From: an uncultured bacterium
GTDB taxonomy: Bacteria; Armatimonadota; Zipacnadia; Zipacnadales; Zipacnadaceae
Direction of reading: 5' to 3'
Assembly (NCBI GenBank): GCA_937928475.1
Contig: CALFVE010000045.1
Location: 1 to 11,774, forward strand
DNA length: 11,774 bases
Part shown: piece by piece, positions 1 through 6,558 of the stretch
Numbering within the stretch: the first letter of the stretch is position 1
How the letters are laid out: each line of letters opens with the position of its first letter
Program-made: the position numbers and the translations under genes
The notes under the pieces: model-generated
Database searches by the model: none
The model's input: only the letters and a program-made list of their open reading frames with translations
Told to the model about the DNA's origin: nothing

Positions 1-141
1 GTTCACGCCTCCCGCTTGCCGGGGGACCAGGACCTCCTGGACGTGGTAGCGAGCGAGGCGCTGGCTCGCGGGAGCGCGGTCTGGGCGGTTCCCACCGAGT
101 CCCTGCCGGCCAAGCCGGTGGCGGCGGTGCTGAGGTACTAG
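1..141 (+). CDS. 3' end of a gene, possibly baeRF (bacterial eRF1-like) family
   Basis: This is the last 46 codons of a plus-strand frame that enters from the left edge and stops at TAG 139-141. The visible residues run from VHASRLPGDQDLL to a terminal KPVAAVLRY. A C-terminal layout of 'E-A-L-x-R-G-(short beta strand)-x-V-P...-A-A-V/L-L-R-Y' resembles the last domain of bacterial archaeo-eukaryotic release-factor-like (baeRF) proteins, which often end in a G-x-A-A-L-L-R-Y sequence. That assignment is a family resemblance read by eye on a short fragment. The gene converges on holB, with 125 bp between the two stops. No function can be stated beyond this. Confidence 0.5.
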   Translation, partial: VHASRLPGDQDLLDVVASEALARGSAVWAVPTESLPAKPVAAVLRY

Positions 142-203
142 GAGTAGGAGAAGCGGGACGTGGAAAGTCGGAAGTCAGGGGGAGCGGACTCAGCGGGCGT
201 GGC

Positions 204-231
204 GACAGGGCGGGTGGGAGCGAGGCCTGTC
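204..231. terminator. weak hairpin between convergent genes
   Basis: GACAGG at 204-209 pairs with CCTGTC at 226-231, giving a 6-bp stem with a 16-nt loop. On the plus strand it is followed by CCGTTTCC. A second small palindrome (TTCC, four-base loop, GGAA) lies at 236-247. The position between two converging stop codons (141 and 267) suits a bidirectional transcription end, but there is no long T-tract and the loop is large, so this is a weak call. Confidence 0.25.
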
Positions 232-266
232 CCGTTTCCGTCCGGAAGGTGAAGCGACAGCCACGG

Positions 267-1478
267 TCACTGACGGCGCAGGAGCAGCAGTCGCAGGAAG
301 AGCGTTTCCAGCGCCAAGCGGAGGTTGAGGTTTTGGCGCAGGTCGGCGCGCAGATCGTCGAGCGCCCGGCAGGCCGCCAGGGCTGCGTCCGGCGGGTAGG
401 AGGCGGCGGAGGCGGCCAGTTGCTCCCGGTAGTCCGCGTTGATTAGGCGCCCATCTGCTTGAACCACGATCAGGTCGCGGAACCAAGATGATAGCAGTCC
501 CAGGATCTGGCCGAGTTCTGTGCGCAGCACCCGGTCGCGGGCAGCCTTGAGCATCCGCTTGCCTAGGTCCCCCGGTTCCTCGGTAAGCCACCAGCGCTCC
601 GTCATCTCCGCGAGCGCCTCGGCCAGGCGCATGGCTTCCCAGAGTTCGCGCCGGGGCAGCGAGGCGAGCAAGGTGAGGATCTCGGCCCGCAGATCCAAGA
701 GCTGTCGCCGGTCCAGGAGGCGCCGTGCCCGCCCCCAGGCACCCGCCGACATGGAAATCACGGCGCTGCGCTCTGTCGGGCTGAGGTCGGGAGAAGCCTC
801 GGCCAAGGCGGCTTCCATCTCCTGTGGGGGGAGAGCGTGCAAGGCCAGCGTCTGGCAGCGGGAGATAATGGTGGGCAGCAGTGCACTGGGGCGGCTAGTG
901 GCGAGGACAAAGGTAGCGTTCTCCGGCGGCTCCTCCAGGGTCTTGAGCAGGCGGTTGGCGCCGGCGGCGTTCATTGCCTCCGCCCGAGCGATTATGTATA
1001 TGCGATGCTGCGCCCCAAACGCGGTACGGGCGGCTTCGCCGACCAGGTCGGTGATCAGTTCGAGGTCAATCAGCGCGTCTTCCATGTCCGCGCTGATAGC
1101 CTCGGGCTCTTCGTCCGCGATCTCCTCTTCTTCGTCAGACACCTGGGCGATGCGCTGCCGCGCCGAGCCTTTCCTCTCGCTCTTCTTCTTTTCCTTAGGC
1201 AGTTCAATCCTCAGGCGGGGCTGAACGAGGCGGATATCAGGGTGCAGGCCGGCTGTGATCTTGCGGCAGGTGTCGCACTGGCCGCAGGCGTCGAGGGTCT
1301 CGCCCTGGCCGACTGGCTGCTCGCAGTTGGCGGCCTGCGCGAGGGCAAGCGCGAGAGTGGTCTTGCCGATATGAGGGGGGCCGACGAAGAGGTACCCCGG
1401 GGGAAGGCGGCCACTGCTGACCGCCCGCCGCAGGGCACGCACCGGCTGCTCGTGGCCGACGATCGAGGCAAAGGGCAT
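267..1478 (-). CDS. holB: DNA polymerase III subunit delta' (clamp-loader ATPase fold)
   Basis: A 403-residue clamp-loader subunit that, with delta and the gamma/tau subunits, opens and loads the beta sliding clamp during replication. It has the AAA+ layout: an early VGHEQ motif (7-11), P-loop GPPHIGKT (33-40), four cysteines (C52, C65, C68, C71) placed like the zinc-binding knuckle of gamma and delta', the helix with NRLLKTLEEPP (175-185), and the SRC sensor/arginine-finger motif (206-208). The rest matches the helical collar domain. Most delta' proteins have about 300-340 residues. The excess includes a charged segment at about 94-135, first lysine/arginine-rich and then glutamate/aspartate-rich, just before the EAMN helix. 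The ATG lies one base after the tmk stop (TGA-G-ATG), so translation is probably coupled. It is the last gene of the operon. The assignment is firm; the role of the insertion is unknown. Confidence 0.93.
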   Translation of the reverse strand: MPFASIVGHEQPVRALRRAVSSGRLPPGYLFVGPPHIGKTTLALALAQAANCEQPVGQGETLDACGQCDTCRKITAGLHPDIRLVQPRLRIELPKEKKKSERKGSARQRIAQVSDEEEEIADEEPEAISADMEDALIDLELITDLVGEAARTAFGAQHRIYIIARAEAMNAAGANRLLKTLEEPPENATFVLATSRPSALLPTIISRCQTLALHALPPQEMEAALAEASPDLSPTERSAVISMSAGAWGRARRLLDRRQLLDLRAEILTLLASLPRRELWEAMRLAEALAEMTERWWLTEEPGDLGKRMLKAARDRVLRTELGQILGLLSSWFRDLIVVQADGRLINADYREQLAASAASYPPDAALAACRALDDLRADLRQNLNLRLALETLFLRLLLLRRQ

Positions 1479-1479
1479 C

Positions 1480-2142
1480 TCAGGCGTCCAAACCCAGGTG
1501 GACGAGAATCTCCCCCAGAACCGTGGTGGGGTCGCGATCGGCGGGAATCACGGCCGCGGCGCCGGCCAGGTCGCGCGCGTAGCACAGAAACCCCTCGCGC
1601 ACCCGGTGGTGGTACTCGGCGGAGCGCCGCTCAATCTTGTCCGGCGGGCTGCCCGGCGTCATCTTGCGGGCCCGGCCTGCTGCCGGGTCGAGATCCAGGA
1701 TCACCGTCAAGTCGGGCTGCCCCTGGCCGGTCTGCTCGCCGGGGACCTGCTTGAGCGGTTCGCGCGCAATCGCATCCATCGCCCGGAAGTGCGCTGGGTC
1801 CACTTCCCCCGCCCAGACCTGGTAGGCGAAGGTGGAGGAAGAAAAGCGGTCGCAGATCACCCAGCGGCCGGCGAGCAGGGCGGGGACAATCACGGTGGCA
1901 ACGTGCTCGGCGCGGTCGGCGCAGAAGAGGAACGCCTCGGTCAGTGGGGTCATCTCCGCCTCCTCCTCCAGAAGCAGATGGCGCAAGCGCCGACCCAGCG
2001 GCGTGCCGCCGGGCTCGTGGGTGAGCAGGTGGGGAATATCCTGCTGCTGGAGACGCTCGGCGAGTAAGCGGGCCTGGGTCGTCTTCCCACAACCCTCTAC
2101 GCCGTCGAGGACGATGAATCTGCCGGGAGAGGGCGCGCTCAC
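1480..2142 (-). CDS. tmk: thymidylate kinase (dTMP kinase)
   Basis: A 220-residue cytosolic kinase that phosphorylates dTMP to dTDP with ATP, an essential step of dTTP synthesis. Visible signatures are P-loop GVEGCGKT (14-21), EPGGTPLG (43-50), the CADRAEH motif (74-80), the family DRF motif followed by SSSTFAYQ (98-108), LDLDP (149-153), and a LID-type segment PPDKIERR (166-173) ending in RVREGF. Length is normal for the family. The start is GTG 2142-2140, whose last two bases, with the next A, form the TGA stop of the upstream ATPase gene (GTGA overlap). This suggests translational coupling, and no ATG is available before the P-loop. A purine-rich GGTGAGGG lies upstream inside the preceding gene. 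The next gene, holB, starts one base after its stop, so dTTP supply and clamp loading share a transcript. Confidence 0.96.
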   Translation of the reverse strand: MSAPSPGRFIVLDGVEGCGKTTQARLLAERLQQQDIPHLLTHEPGGTPLGRRLRHLLLEEEAEMTPLTEAFLFCADRAEHVATVIVPALLAGRWVICDRFSSSTFAYQVWAGEVDPAHFRAMDAIAREPLKQVPGEQTGQGQPDLTVILDLDPAAGRARKMTPGSPPDKIERRSAEYHHRVREGFLCYARDLAGAAAVIPADRDPTTVLGEILVHLGLDA

Positions 2143-3674
2143 TCCCGCATCACCCTCACCCTCCGCCGCGGCTCTCTCCCCACGCTGCGCGACACCAGCC
2201 CCTGCTGCGCCACCAGTTCGTGCTGCAGTCGGCGCACATAAGCGTTCTGGGGGAGCAGTTCCTCCGGTTCGCCGCCGGCCATCACCCGCTCGATCACCTC
2301 GCGGGCCTCCTGGAGAGCAAAGGCCTCGCGGGCCGCCTGGGCAGCCAGCGAGAGATCGCGCAGCACGCTCATGATCTGGGTCTGAGTGTTGCTGCGCACG
2401 GTGAGCACCTGCGCCTCCGGGCGACCTACCGGCCCCTCCGCGCGGAGGCGGCTTTCCAGGGCCAGCACGATGTCGGCCTCCTCCGGGTTGCGGGTAACCA
2501 CGGCGGGGCTGCCCAGTTCCTGCAGAGCCTTTTCGATCTTGCGTCGGCTCACTCCGTAGGGAAAGATACGGCCGGCGGTCAGCCGGGAGCGTCGGTCCTC
2601 GATCTCCAGCGACAGTTGCTCCGGCTGCTCGGGAGAAGTGAGCAGTTCGCTGCCGGTCAGGCGCACCTGTCGCGTGCTCTTGCGCACCTGGCCCTCGCTG
2701 TCCCGCCAGCGCACCTCCACGGTGGTGGCCTCCCCGCGCAGCAGCCGGTCCACGGAAAGCGCCGTGTCGTGGTGGATGACTAGATGGGACTTGTCCTCGA
2801 TCTCGATGACCGTGTCGAAGGTGGGCGGGGCCTTGCGCTCCAGCACCGTCTTCTGGGTGCCGCGTCGGCGGGCCTCCTCATCGCCCAAGGTGACGGCGTG
2901 AACTCCGCCGACCAGGTCCATCAGCGTGGGGTTGGAGAGCAGGTTCTCCAGGTTATTCCCGTGGGCGGTGCCCACCAGTTGCACGCCGCGCTCGGCGATG
3001 GTGCGGGCGGCTTCGGCCTCGGCGTGGGTGCCGATCTCGTCAATCACGATGACCTCGGGCATGTGGTTCTCCACCGCCTCGATCATCACATCGTGCTGCT
3101 GGCGACTGTTGGGCACCTGCAAACGCCTTGCCCGGCCGATGCCGGGGTGAGGAATATCCCCGTCTCCGGCAATCTCATTGTTCGTATCCACGACCACCAC
3201 CCGCTTGCCCGCTTCATCGGCCAGTACGCGGGCGACCTCGCGCAGGCGGGTAGTCTTGCCCACCCCGGGACGGCCCAGGAGCAGGATGTTCCGCCCGGAC
3301 TCTACGAGTTCGCGGATGATGTCAATGGTCCCATAGACGGCGCGGCCGACCCGACAGGTGAGGCCAACAATCTCCTCCCGGCGGTTGCGGATAGCCGAGA
3401 TCCGGTGTAGGGTACGCTCCAGGCCGGCGCGGTTGTCCCGGTCGAACTCCCCCACGCGGGACGTGACGTAGCGCAGGTCCTCGGGTGTGCACTGGTCGGA
3501 AGTGAGCAGATCGGCGTGCTGGGGGAAGCGGGCCTCGATGGGTCGGCCGAGGTCAAGGATCACCTCTAGGAGTTCGTCGAGACGGGGATGCTCCGCCAGC
3601 GGTCGTCGAATGCGGGGCGGGAGGACCTCCAGCAGCTGCTCGATGTTATCGGTAACGCGCTGTTCGGGAGTCAT
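2139..3674 (-). CDS. R3H-domain AAA ATPase, Ycf45 / SpoIIIAA-like
   Basis: A 511-residue protein with a RecA/secretion-ATPase-like core and a C-terminal nucleic-acid-binding motif. Visible are Walker A GRPGVGKTT (134-142), VVVVDTNNEIAGDGD (159-173), Walker B VIVIDEIG (208-215), and the conserved GTAHGN motif (235-240). A basic-to-hydrophobic linker follows, with GRIFPYGVSRRKIEKAL (368-384). A C-terminal R-x3-H pair (R481, H485) with flanking basic residues is typical of R3H domains. The order ATPase then R3H matches the Ycf45 family of cyanobacteria and plastids, whose ATPase core is related to sporulation protein SpoIIIAA. The biochemical role of the family is not settled; single-stranded nucleic-acid binding is expected from R3H. 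The ATG at 3674 follows a short leader of about 29 nt without an obvious Shine-Dalgarno site. It heads the operon with tmk and holB. Confidence 0.88.
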   Translation of the reverse strand: MTPEQRVTDNIEQLLEVLPPRIRRPLAEHPRLDELLEVILDLGRPIEARFPQHADLLTSDQCTPEDLRYVTSRVGEFDRDNRAGLERTLHRISAIRNRREEIVGLTCRVGRAVYGTIDIIRELVESGRNILLLGRPGVGKTTRLREVARVLADEAGKRVVVVDTNNEIAGDGDIPHPGIGRARRLQVPNSRQQHDVMIEAVENHMPEVIVIDEIGTHAEAEAARTIAERGVQLVGTAHGNNLENLLSNPTLMDLVGGVHAVTLGDEEARRRGTQKTVLERKAPPTFDTVIEIEDKSHLVIHHDTALSVDRLLRGEATTVEVRWRDSEGQVRKSTRQVRLTGSELLTSPEQPEQLSLEIEDRRSRLTAGRIFPYGVSRRKIEKALQELGSPAVVTRNPEEADIVLALESRLRAEGPVGRPEAQVLTVRSNTQTQIMSVLRDLSLAAQAAREAFALQEAREVIERVMAGGEPEELLPQNAYVRRLQHELVAQQGLVSRSVGREPRRRVRVMRE

Positions 3675-3709
3675 AATGGCAGGCGAGCACGGCTGCCCAC
3701 CCTGGTCCT

Positions 3710-3739
3710 AGTATAGGGAGACGTGGGAGAGGGTGTCAA
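3710..3739 (-). promoter_or_regulatory. sigma-70 promoter of the R3H ATPase-tmk-holB operon
   Basis: Read on the minus strand: -35 TTGACA (3739-3734, 6/6), an 18-bp spacer, and -10 TATACT (3715-3710, 5/6). The predicted transcription start is near 3703, about 29 nt before the ATG at 3674. It is the best promoter match in this intergenic region and points into the housekeeping operon, which suits constitutive expression. Confidence 0.82.
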
Positions 3740-3865
3740 GGACGGCAGCAAGTACCGGATAGGGAGAGAAGATGGCAGGCGGTAGGGCAGCGCAATTGGG
3801 TAGGGAGCAGGAAGAGAGAGGGTGAGCAGCGAAAGCGCCCGACCTCAAGCAGTTCCACCGTTGCG

Positions 3866-3875
3866 AGGAAGGGAG
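3866..3875 (+). promoter_or_regulatory. ribosome binding site fixing the start at 3885
   Basis: AGGAAGGGAG lies 9 nt before ATG 3885. It supports this start over the in-frame GTG at 3822, because the residues encoded from 3885 form a signal peptide and those before it do not. Confidence 0.75.
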
Positions 3876-3884
3876 TCCGCAGCC

Positions 3885-6095
3885 ATGCGCCGAGTTTTCT
3901 TTGTCTTGTTAGCCGCGATGGCTACACCTGCCTGGTCCCAGGCGCCGCTCGCCAGGCCGGCGCCGCCCCAGGTCGAGATCCGGGGGACACCGGGCACTCG
4001 TACCCTTTACTACTGGGCCTTCGCCCGCGATGCGCGAGGGCACAGCGCGTACTCCGATCCGGTGGTGGTGAACAACGCGCCCGAGGTGCTCTCCGAGCAG
4101 GATGCGGTGGTGCTCACCCCTGCGCCGGTCGAGGGGGCCACGGAGTACGGGATTCTCACCAGTCGCTGCCAGGCTCCGCGCGACCTGAAGATCGAGATCG
4201 GCACCCGCGGAGATAGGACCTTCTACTATTGGACCCAGGCTCGCAACGGGCGGACGGTCTGGTCGCCGGTAGAGGGCCCTTTCAAAGCCGAAGGCTGCGC
4301 CGATCCGCCCGAAAACACCCTCACCTGGTCGGACACCGGGGCCGAGTTTTACTACCTCTACCGCACCGAGACGCCGGAAAAGCCGCTGGGCTGGCGCGGT
4401 TGTGTCATCCTGGTGGGCGGCAAGGAAACAAAGTGGACCGACAAGGGCATCCCGCCGGAGGCGCGCATTATCAACCCGGCAGGCAACGCCGAGGAGAAAC
4501 CCCAGGGCGAAGGTGCCTACCTGGTGGGCACCTCCAAGGGCGAGCCGATCGTAGACCAGGGGCAGAAACTCACCTCTCTTCTCATCTACGATATGAACAC
4601 CAGCGACTCCGCCTACCGACCCTTCGAGCCAGTCACGAAGGGCTACGAGCCCAGCGGGGAGCGCGGCGCGTACCAGTTCAACTTCCGCCATACCATGCCC
4701 AGCCCTAAGTACAGTTGGGACATGATGAACAACCTGACCATCCACCAGGACAACGTGGCCGGGGGGCTCAACGTCTACCCCACCAACTGGAGCATCGGCG
4801 GGGAAAGCGCAAAGAACACTTACAACGGTATTGACATTCACCAGTTCAACTACACCCCCGGCCAGCATTCCCCCTACCTGACCTTCATGTACAACTACGG
4901 CCTGGGGGACAACGTGCTCTTCCACGCGGCTCTGGAGCAGCGGGGCCAGAACCGTACCCCGGGCGACGAGGGCAGCGAGTTCTTCAGCCTGCACATGTCC
5001 CGGCGCCTCGAGGTAGGCCGGGCTAGACTAGCGGCGGAGGCGCCGGCCGGCGCTCAGCATCTAAGGATAGAAGGCAGCCTCGGTACCGTCGCCGGGGCGC
5101 GCGGGATTGTGAACCTAACCCAAGCGTACACTGCCGGCCAGGCGCACGTGGAAGGCCGCGCGGTGGCCGTGGGTACGGACACCAGCTGGACGCCTGAGAT
5201 GGAGGGCCGCTGGATTAGTTTCGACGCCGACACCACGGTGTTGGGCGGCCGCCAGATTCGCCAGTGGTATCTGATTGAGAAGTATGTCAGCCCCACGCAG
5301 TTGCAGTTGTTTGCTCCTACCTACTGGGGCAAATACAACTACAAGGGCAACGCCCGCAGCGACGGCGGGTACCTGATCTGTCCCTACACCGAGATGACCG
5401 ACGGGGACGCCAACACCTTCGCGGAGGGCCTGAGGGTGACGCCCCTGTCCTGCGCGTGGCGGGCCGGCGATGAGATTGAGGCTATCGCCGGACCGCAGAC
5501 CACCTTCCGTCTGGGTTGGTGGGAGATGAATGGGGAGTTCCTCCCCCAGGACCACGTGGCCGGGTTGGGCATCGCCTTCAACGGCAACAAAGGCACCAGT
5601 GAGGGCGCACTGATCACCTACAACTGGGGCATCGGCCTGGAGACGCACAACGCCGGCGTGGCGGTGGCCTGCATGGACAACACCAAGGTAGGAATGCAGG
5701 TCTACAAAGACACCTCGGTGCTCATCTCCTGCATTCGCGATGACCCCTACCGCTTCCAGCTGTCGCAGGACCCCGATGGGTTCGTAATCGAGGACTATGC
5801 CAACCGGCGCTGGCTGACGCTGGGAGCCAAGGGGCTGGGGATAGAGGGAACGGGCACCATCCGCGGCAACGAGCGGACGCGGGGCAAGAGTGTCTTTCGC
5901 GGCGACGGGCAGACCGTAGAGTTCGCGATCAAGTTCCCGCAGCCCTACGCGGGGATGCCCTACGTGGTGGCTTCCCCGAATGTGCCTATTGGCATGGGCG
6001 TGACCGAGGTAACGCCGGAGGGTTGCACGGTGACCTTCGCGAGCGCCCCGGCGGCGGGTCAGGAAGTCGTAGTCACCTGGATGGTGCAGGAGTAG
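3885..6095 (+). CDS. secreted multidomain beta-rich protein with phage tail/fibre-like modules
   Basis: A 736-residue exported protein of unknown function. Residues 1-20 form a Sec signal peptide: MRR, a hydrophobic core, then PAWSQA with likely cleavage after about residue 18-20. Two tandem modules follow, each opening with a G-T-x-G-x-R-T-x-Y-Y-W motif (35-44 and 106-116), continuing to a W/Y-S-x-P-V strand, and later an 'E-Y-G-I-L' or 'E-F-Y-Y-L-Y' strand. They look like fibronectin-III-like beta sandwiches. Residues about 420-535 (GTDTSWTPEMEGRWISF, WYLIEKYVSPTQLQLF) resemble a module common in phage structural proteins. The last 70 residues (FPQPYAGMPYVVASPN to VVVTWMVQE) resemble a receptor-binding or H-type-lectin-like tip domain. 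There are no transmembrane segments after the signal peptide. It stands alone, divergent from the housekeeping operon and upstream of the polysaccharide locus. Export followed by surface display or release is inferred. No enzyme active site was recognised. Confidence 0.72.
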   Translation: MRRVFFVLLAAMATPAWSQAPLARPAPPQVEIRGTPGTRTLYYWAFARDARGHSAYSDPVVVNNAPEVLSEQDAVVLTPAPVEGATEYGILTSRCQAPRDLKIEIGTRGDRTFYYWTQARNGRTVWSPVEGPFKAEGCADPPENTLTWSDTGAEFYYLYRTETPEKPLGWRGCVILVGGKETKWTDKGIPPEARIINPAGNAEEKPQGEGAYLVGTSKGEPIVDQGQKLTSLLIYDMNTSDSAYRPFEPVTKGYEPSGERGAYQFNFRHTMPSPKYSWDMMNNLTIHQDNVAGGLNVYPTNWSIGGESAKNTYNGIDIHQFNYTPGQHSPYLTFMYNYGLGDNVLFHAALEQRGQNRTPGDEGSEFFSLHMSRRLEVGRARLAAEAPAGAQHLRIEGSLGTVAGARGIVNLTQAYTAGQAHVEGRAVAVGTDTSWTPEMEGRWISFDADTTVLGGRQIRQWYLIEKYVSPTQLQLFAPTYWGKYNYKGNARSDGGYLICPYTEMTDGDANTFAEGLRVTPLSCAWRAGDEIEAIAGPQTTFRLGWWEMNGEFLPQDHVAGLGIAFNGNKGTSEGALITYNWGIGLETHNAGVAVACMDNTKVGMQVYKDTSVLISCIRDDPYRFQLSQDPDGFVIEDYANRRWLTLGAKGLGIEGTGTIRGNERTRGKSVFRGDGQTVEFAIKFPQPYAGMPYVVASPNVPIGMGVTEVTPEGCTVTFASAPAAGQEVVVTWMVQE

Positions 6096-6339
6096 GAAAA
6101 GTCGCGCGTCGCGAGCAGTAAGCGGGAAAAACAAGCGAGGCACCCGCAGGCGTTGGGCGCCTTGTGGTTCTCCGTCGGGCTCCGGCACTTCAGTGCAGGT
6201 CGCCTGAGCACCCGAGGGCGCGCAGCCCTGGGGAAGCAGTCTGGCAAGCCCCGCCCAAGTGGGCCTGGTCTCCCTTGCCGGGCGTACTTCAGCGGCGCGG
6301 GAACCCCTCGTCGGGTCGTAGTTATTTCCTCCTGACCCC
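6096..6339 (+). other. hairpin-rich non-coding stretch
   Basis: This is the first part of a 463-bp gap without a supported gene (6096-6558). It holds several short inverted repeats: AGGCG/CGCCT around TTGGG (6148-6162), GCAC-TTCA-GTGC (6185-6196), AGGGC/GCCCT (6215-6229), and a nested structure in which GGCAAG (6243-6248) pairs with CTTGCC (6274-6279) around an inner GCCC-AAGT-GGGC (6253-6264). None is followed by a clear T-tract. One of them may end transcription of the secreted-protein gene. Short open frames here lack ribosome binding sites and recognisable products. Confidence 0.4.
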
Positions 6340-6368
6340 TTGCCGTAAGCGGATTTTCATTATATAAT
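6340..6368 (+). promoter_or_regulatory. sigma-70 promoter upstream of the regulator
   Basis: -35 TTGCCG (6340-6345, 4/6), a 17-bp spacer, and -10 TATAAT (6363-6368, 6/6). The predicted start is near 6375, giving a leader of about 184 nt before the regulator ATG at 6559. An ATG that overlaps this -10 box (6367) is in frame with the regulator but lies upstream of the predicted transcript start. Confidence 0.7.
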
Positions 6369-6507
6369 GCTGCCCGCCGCCGAAGAAGTATACGCATTAG
6401 AGAAGACCTGGTTGTCCCTTGAGCCGCAGCATCCACCCGCAGCCCTGTCCACCGCCACCCACACGGGGCTAACTGCCCCTCCAGGGAGCGCTTGCGAGAT
6501 TAGCACA

Positions 6508-6513
6508 TATAAT
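6508..6513 (+). promoter_or_regulatory. second TATAAT box before the regulator
   Basis: A perfect TATAAT within ATATAATGC, a nonamer identical to that at the upstream promoter (6362-6370). It would give a transcript start near 6520 and a leader of about 39 nt. No -35 match is present at 16-18 bp spacing, so if active it may need an activator. The sequence between the two boxes has no other recognised element. Confidence 0.4.
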
Positions 6514-6545
6514 GCGCCGTTCGGGTTGCCATTGCCCCGTGCACT

Positions 6546-6553
6546 GGAGAGGG
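6546..6553 (+). promoter_or_regulatory. ribosome binding site fixing the start at 6559
   Basis: GGAGAGGG lies 5 nt before ATG 6559. It selects this start over the upstream in-frame ATG at 6367. Confidence 0.7.
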
Positions 6554-6558
6554 TACGC

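Noticed and set aside
837..1754. Plus-strand frame of 305 codons across holB and tmk
   Set aside because: It is antisense to two firmly identified genes and its translation is of biased composition without motifs.
3822..3884. Upstream GTG start for the secreted protein
   Set aside because: It would put 21 polar residues before a well-formed signal peptide, whereas ATG 3885 has its own ribosome binding site.
3909..4994. Long open frame on the minus strand (361 codons) opposite the secreted-protein gene
   Set aside because: It mirrors the codon structure of the plus-strand gene in GC-rich DNA, has no recognisable product, and the plus strand has a signal peptide and domain-like motifs.
5115..6188. 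Second long minus-strand frame (357 codons) opposite the secreted-protein gene
   Set aside because: Same reasoning: low-information translation rich in R, G, H and V, and no family motif.
6367..6558. ATG 6367 as the regulator start
   Set aside because: The codon overlaps a perfect -10 box and lies before the predicted transcript start. The extra 64 residues have no fold-like pattern, and a good ribosome binding site precedes ATG 6559.
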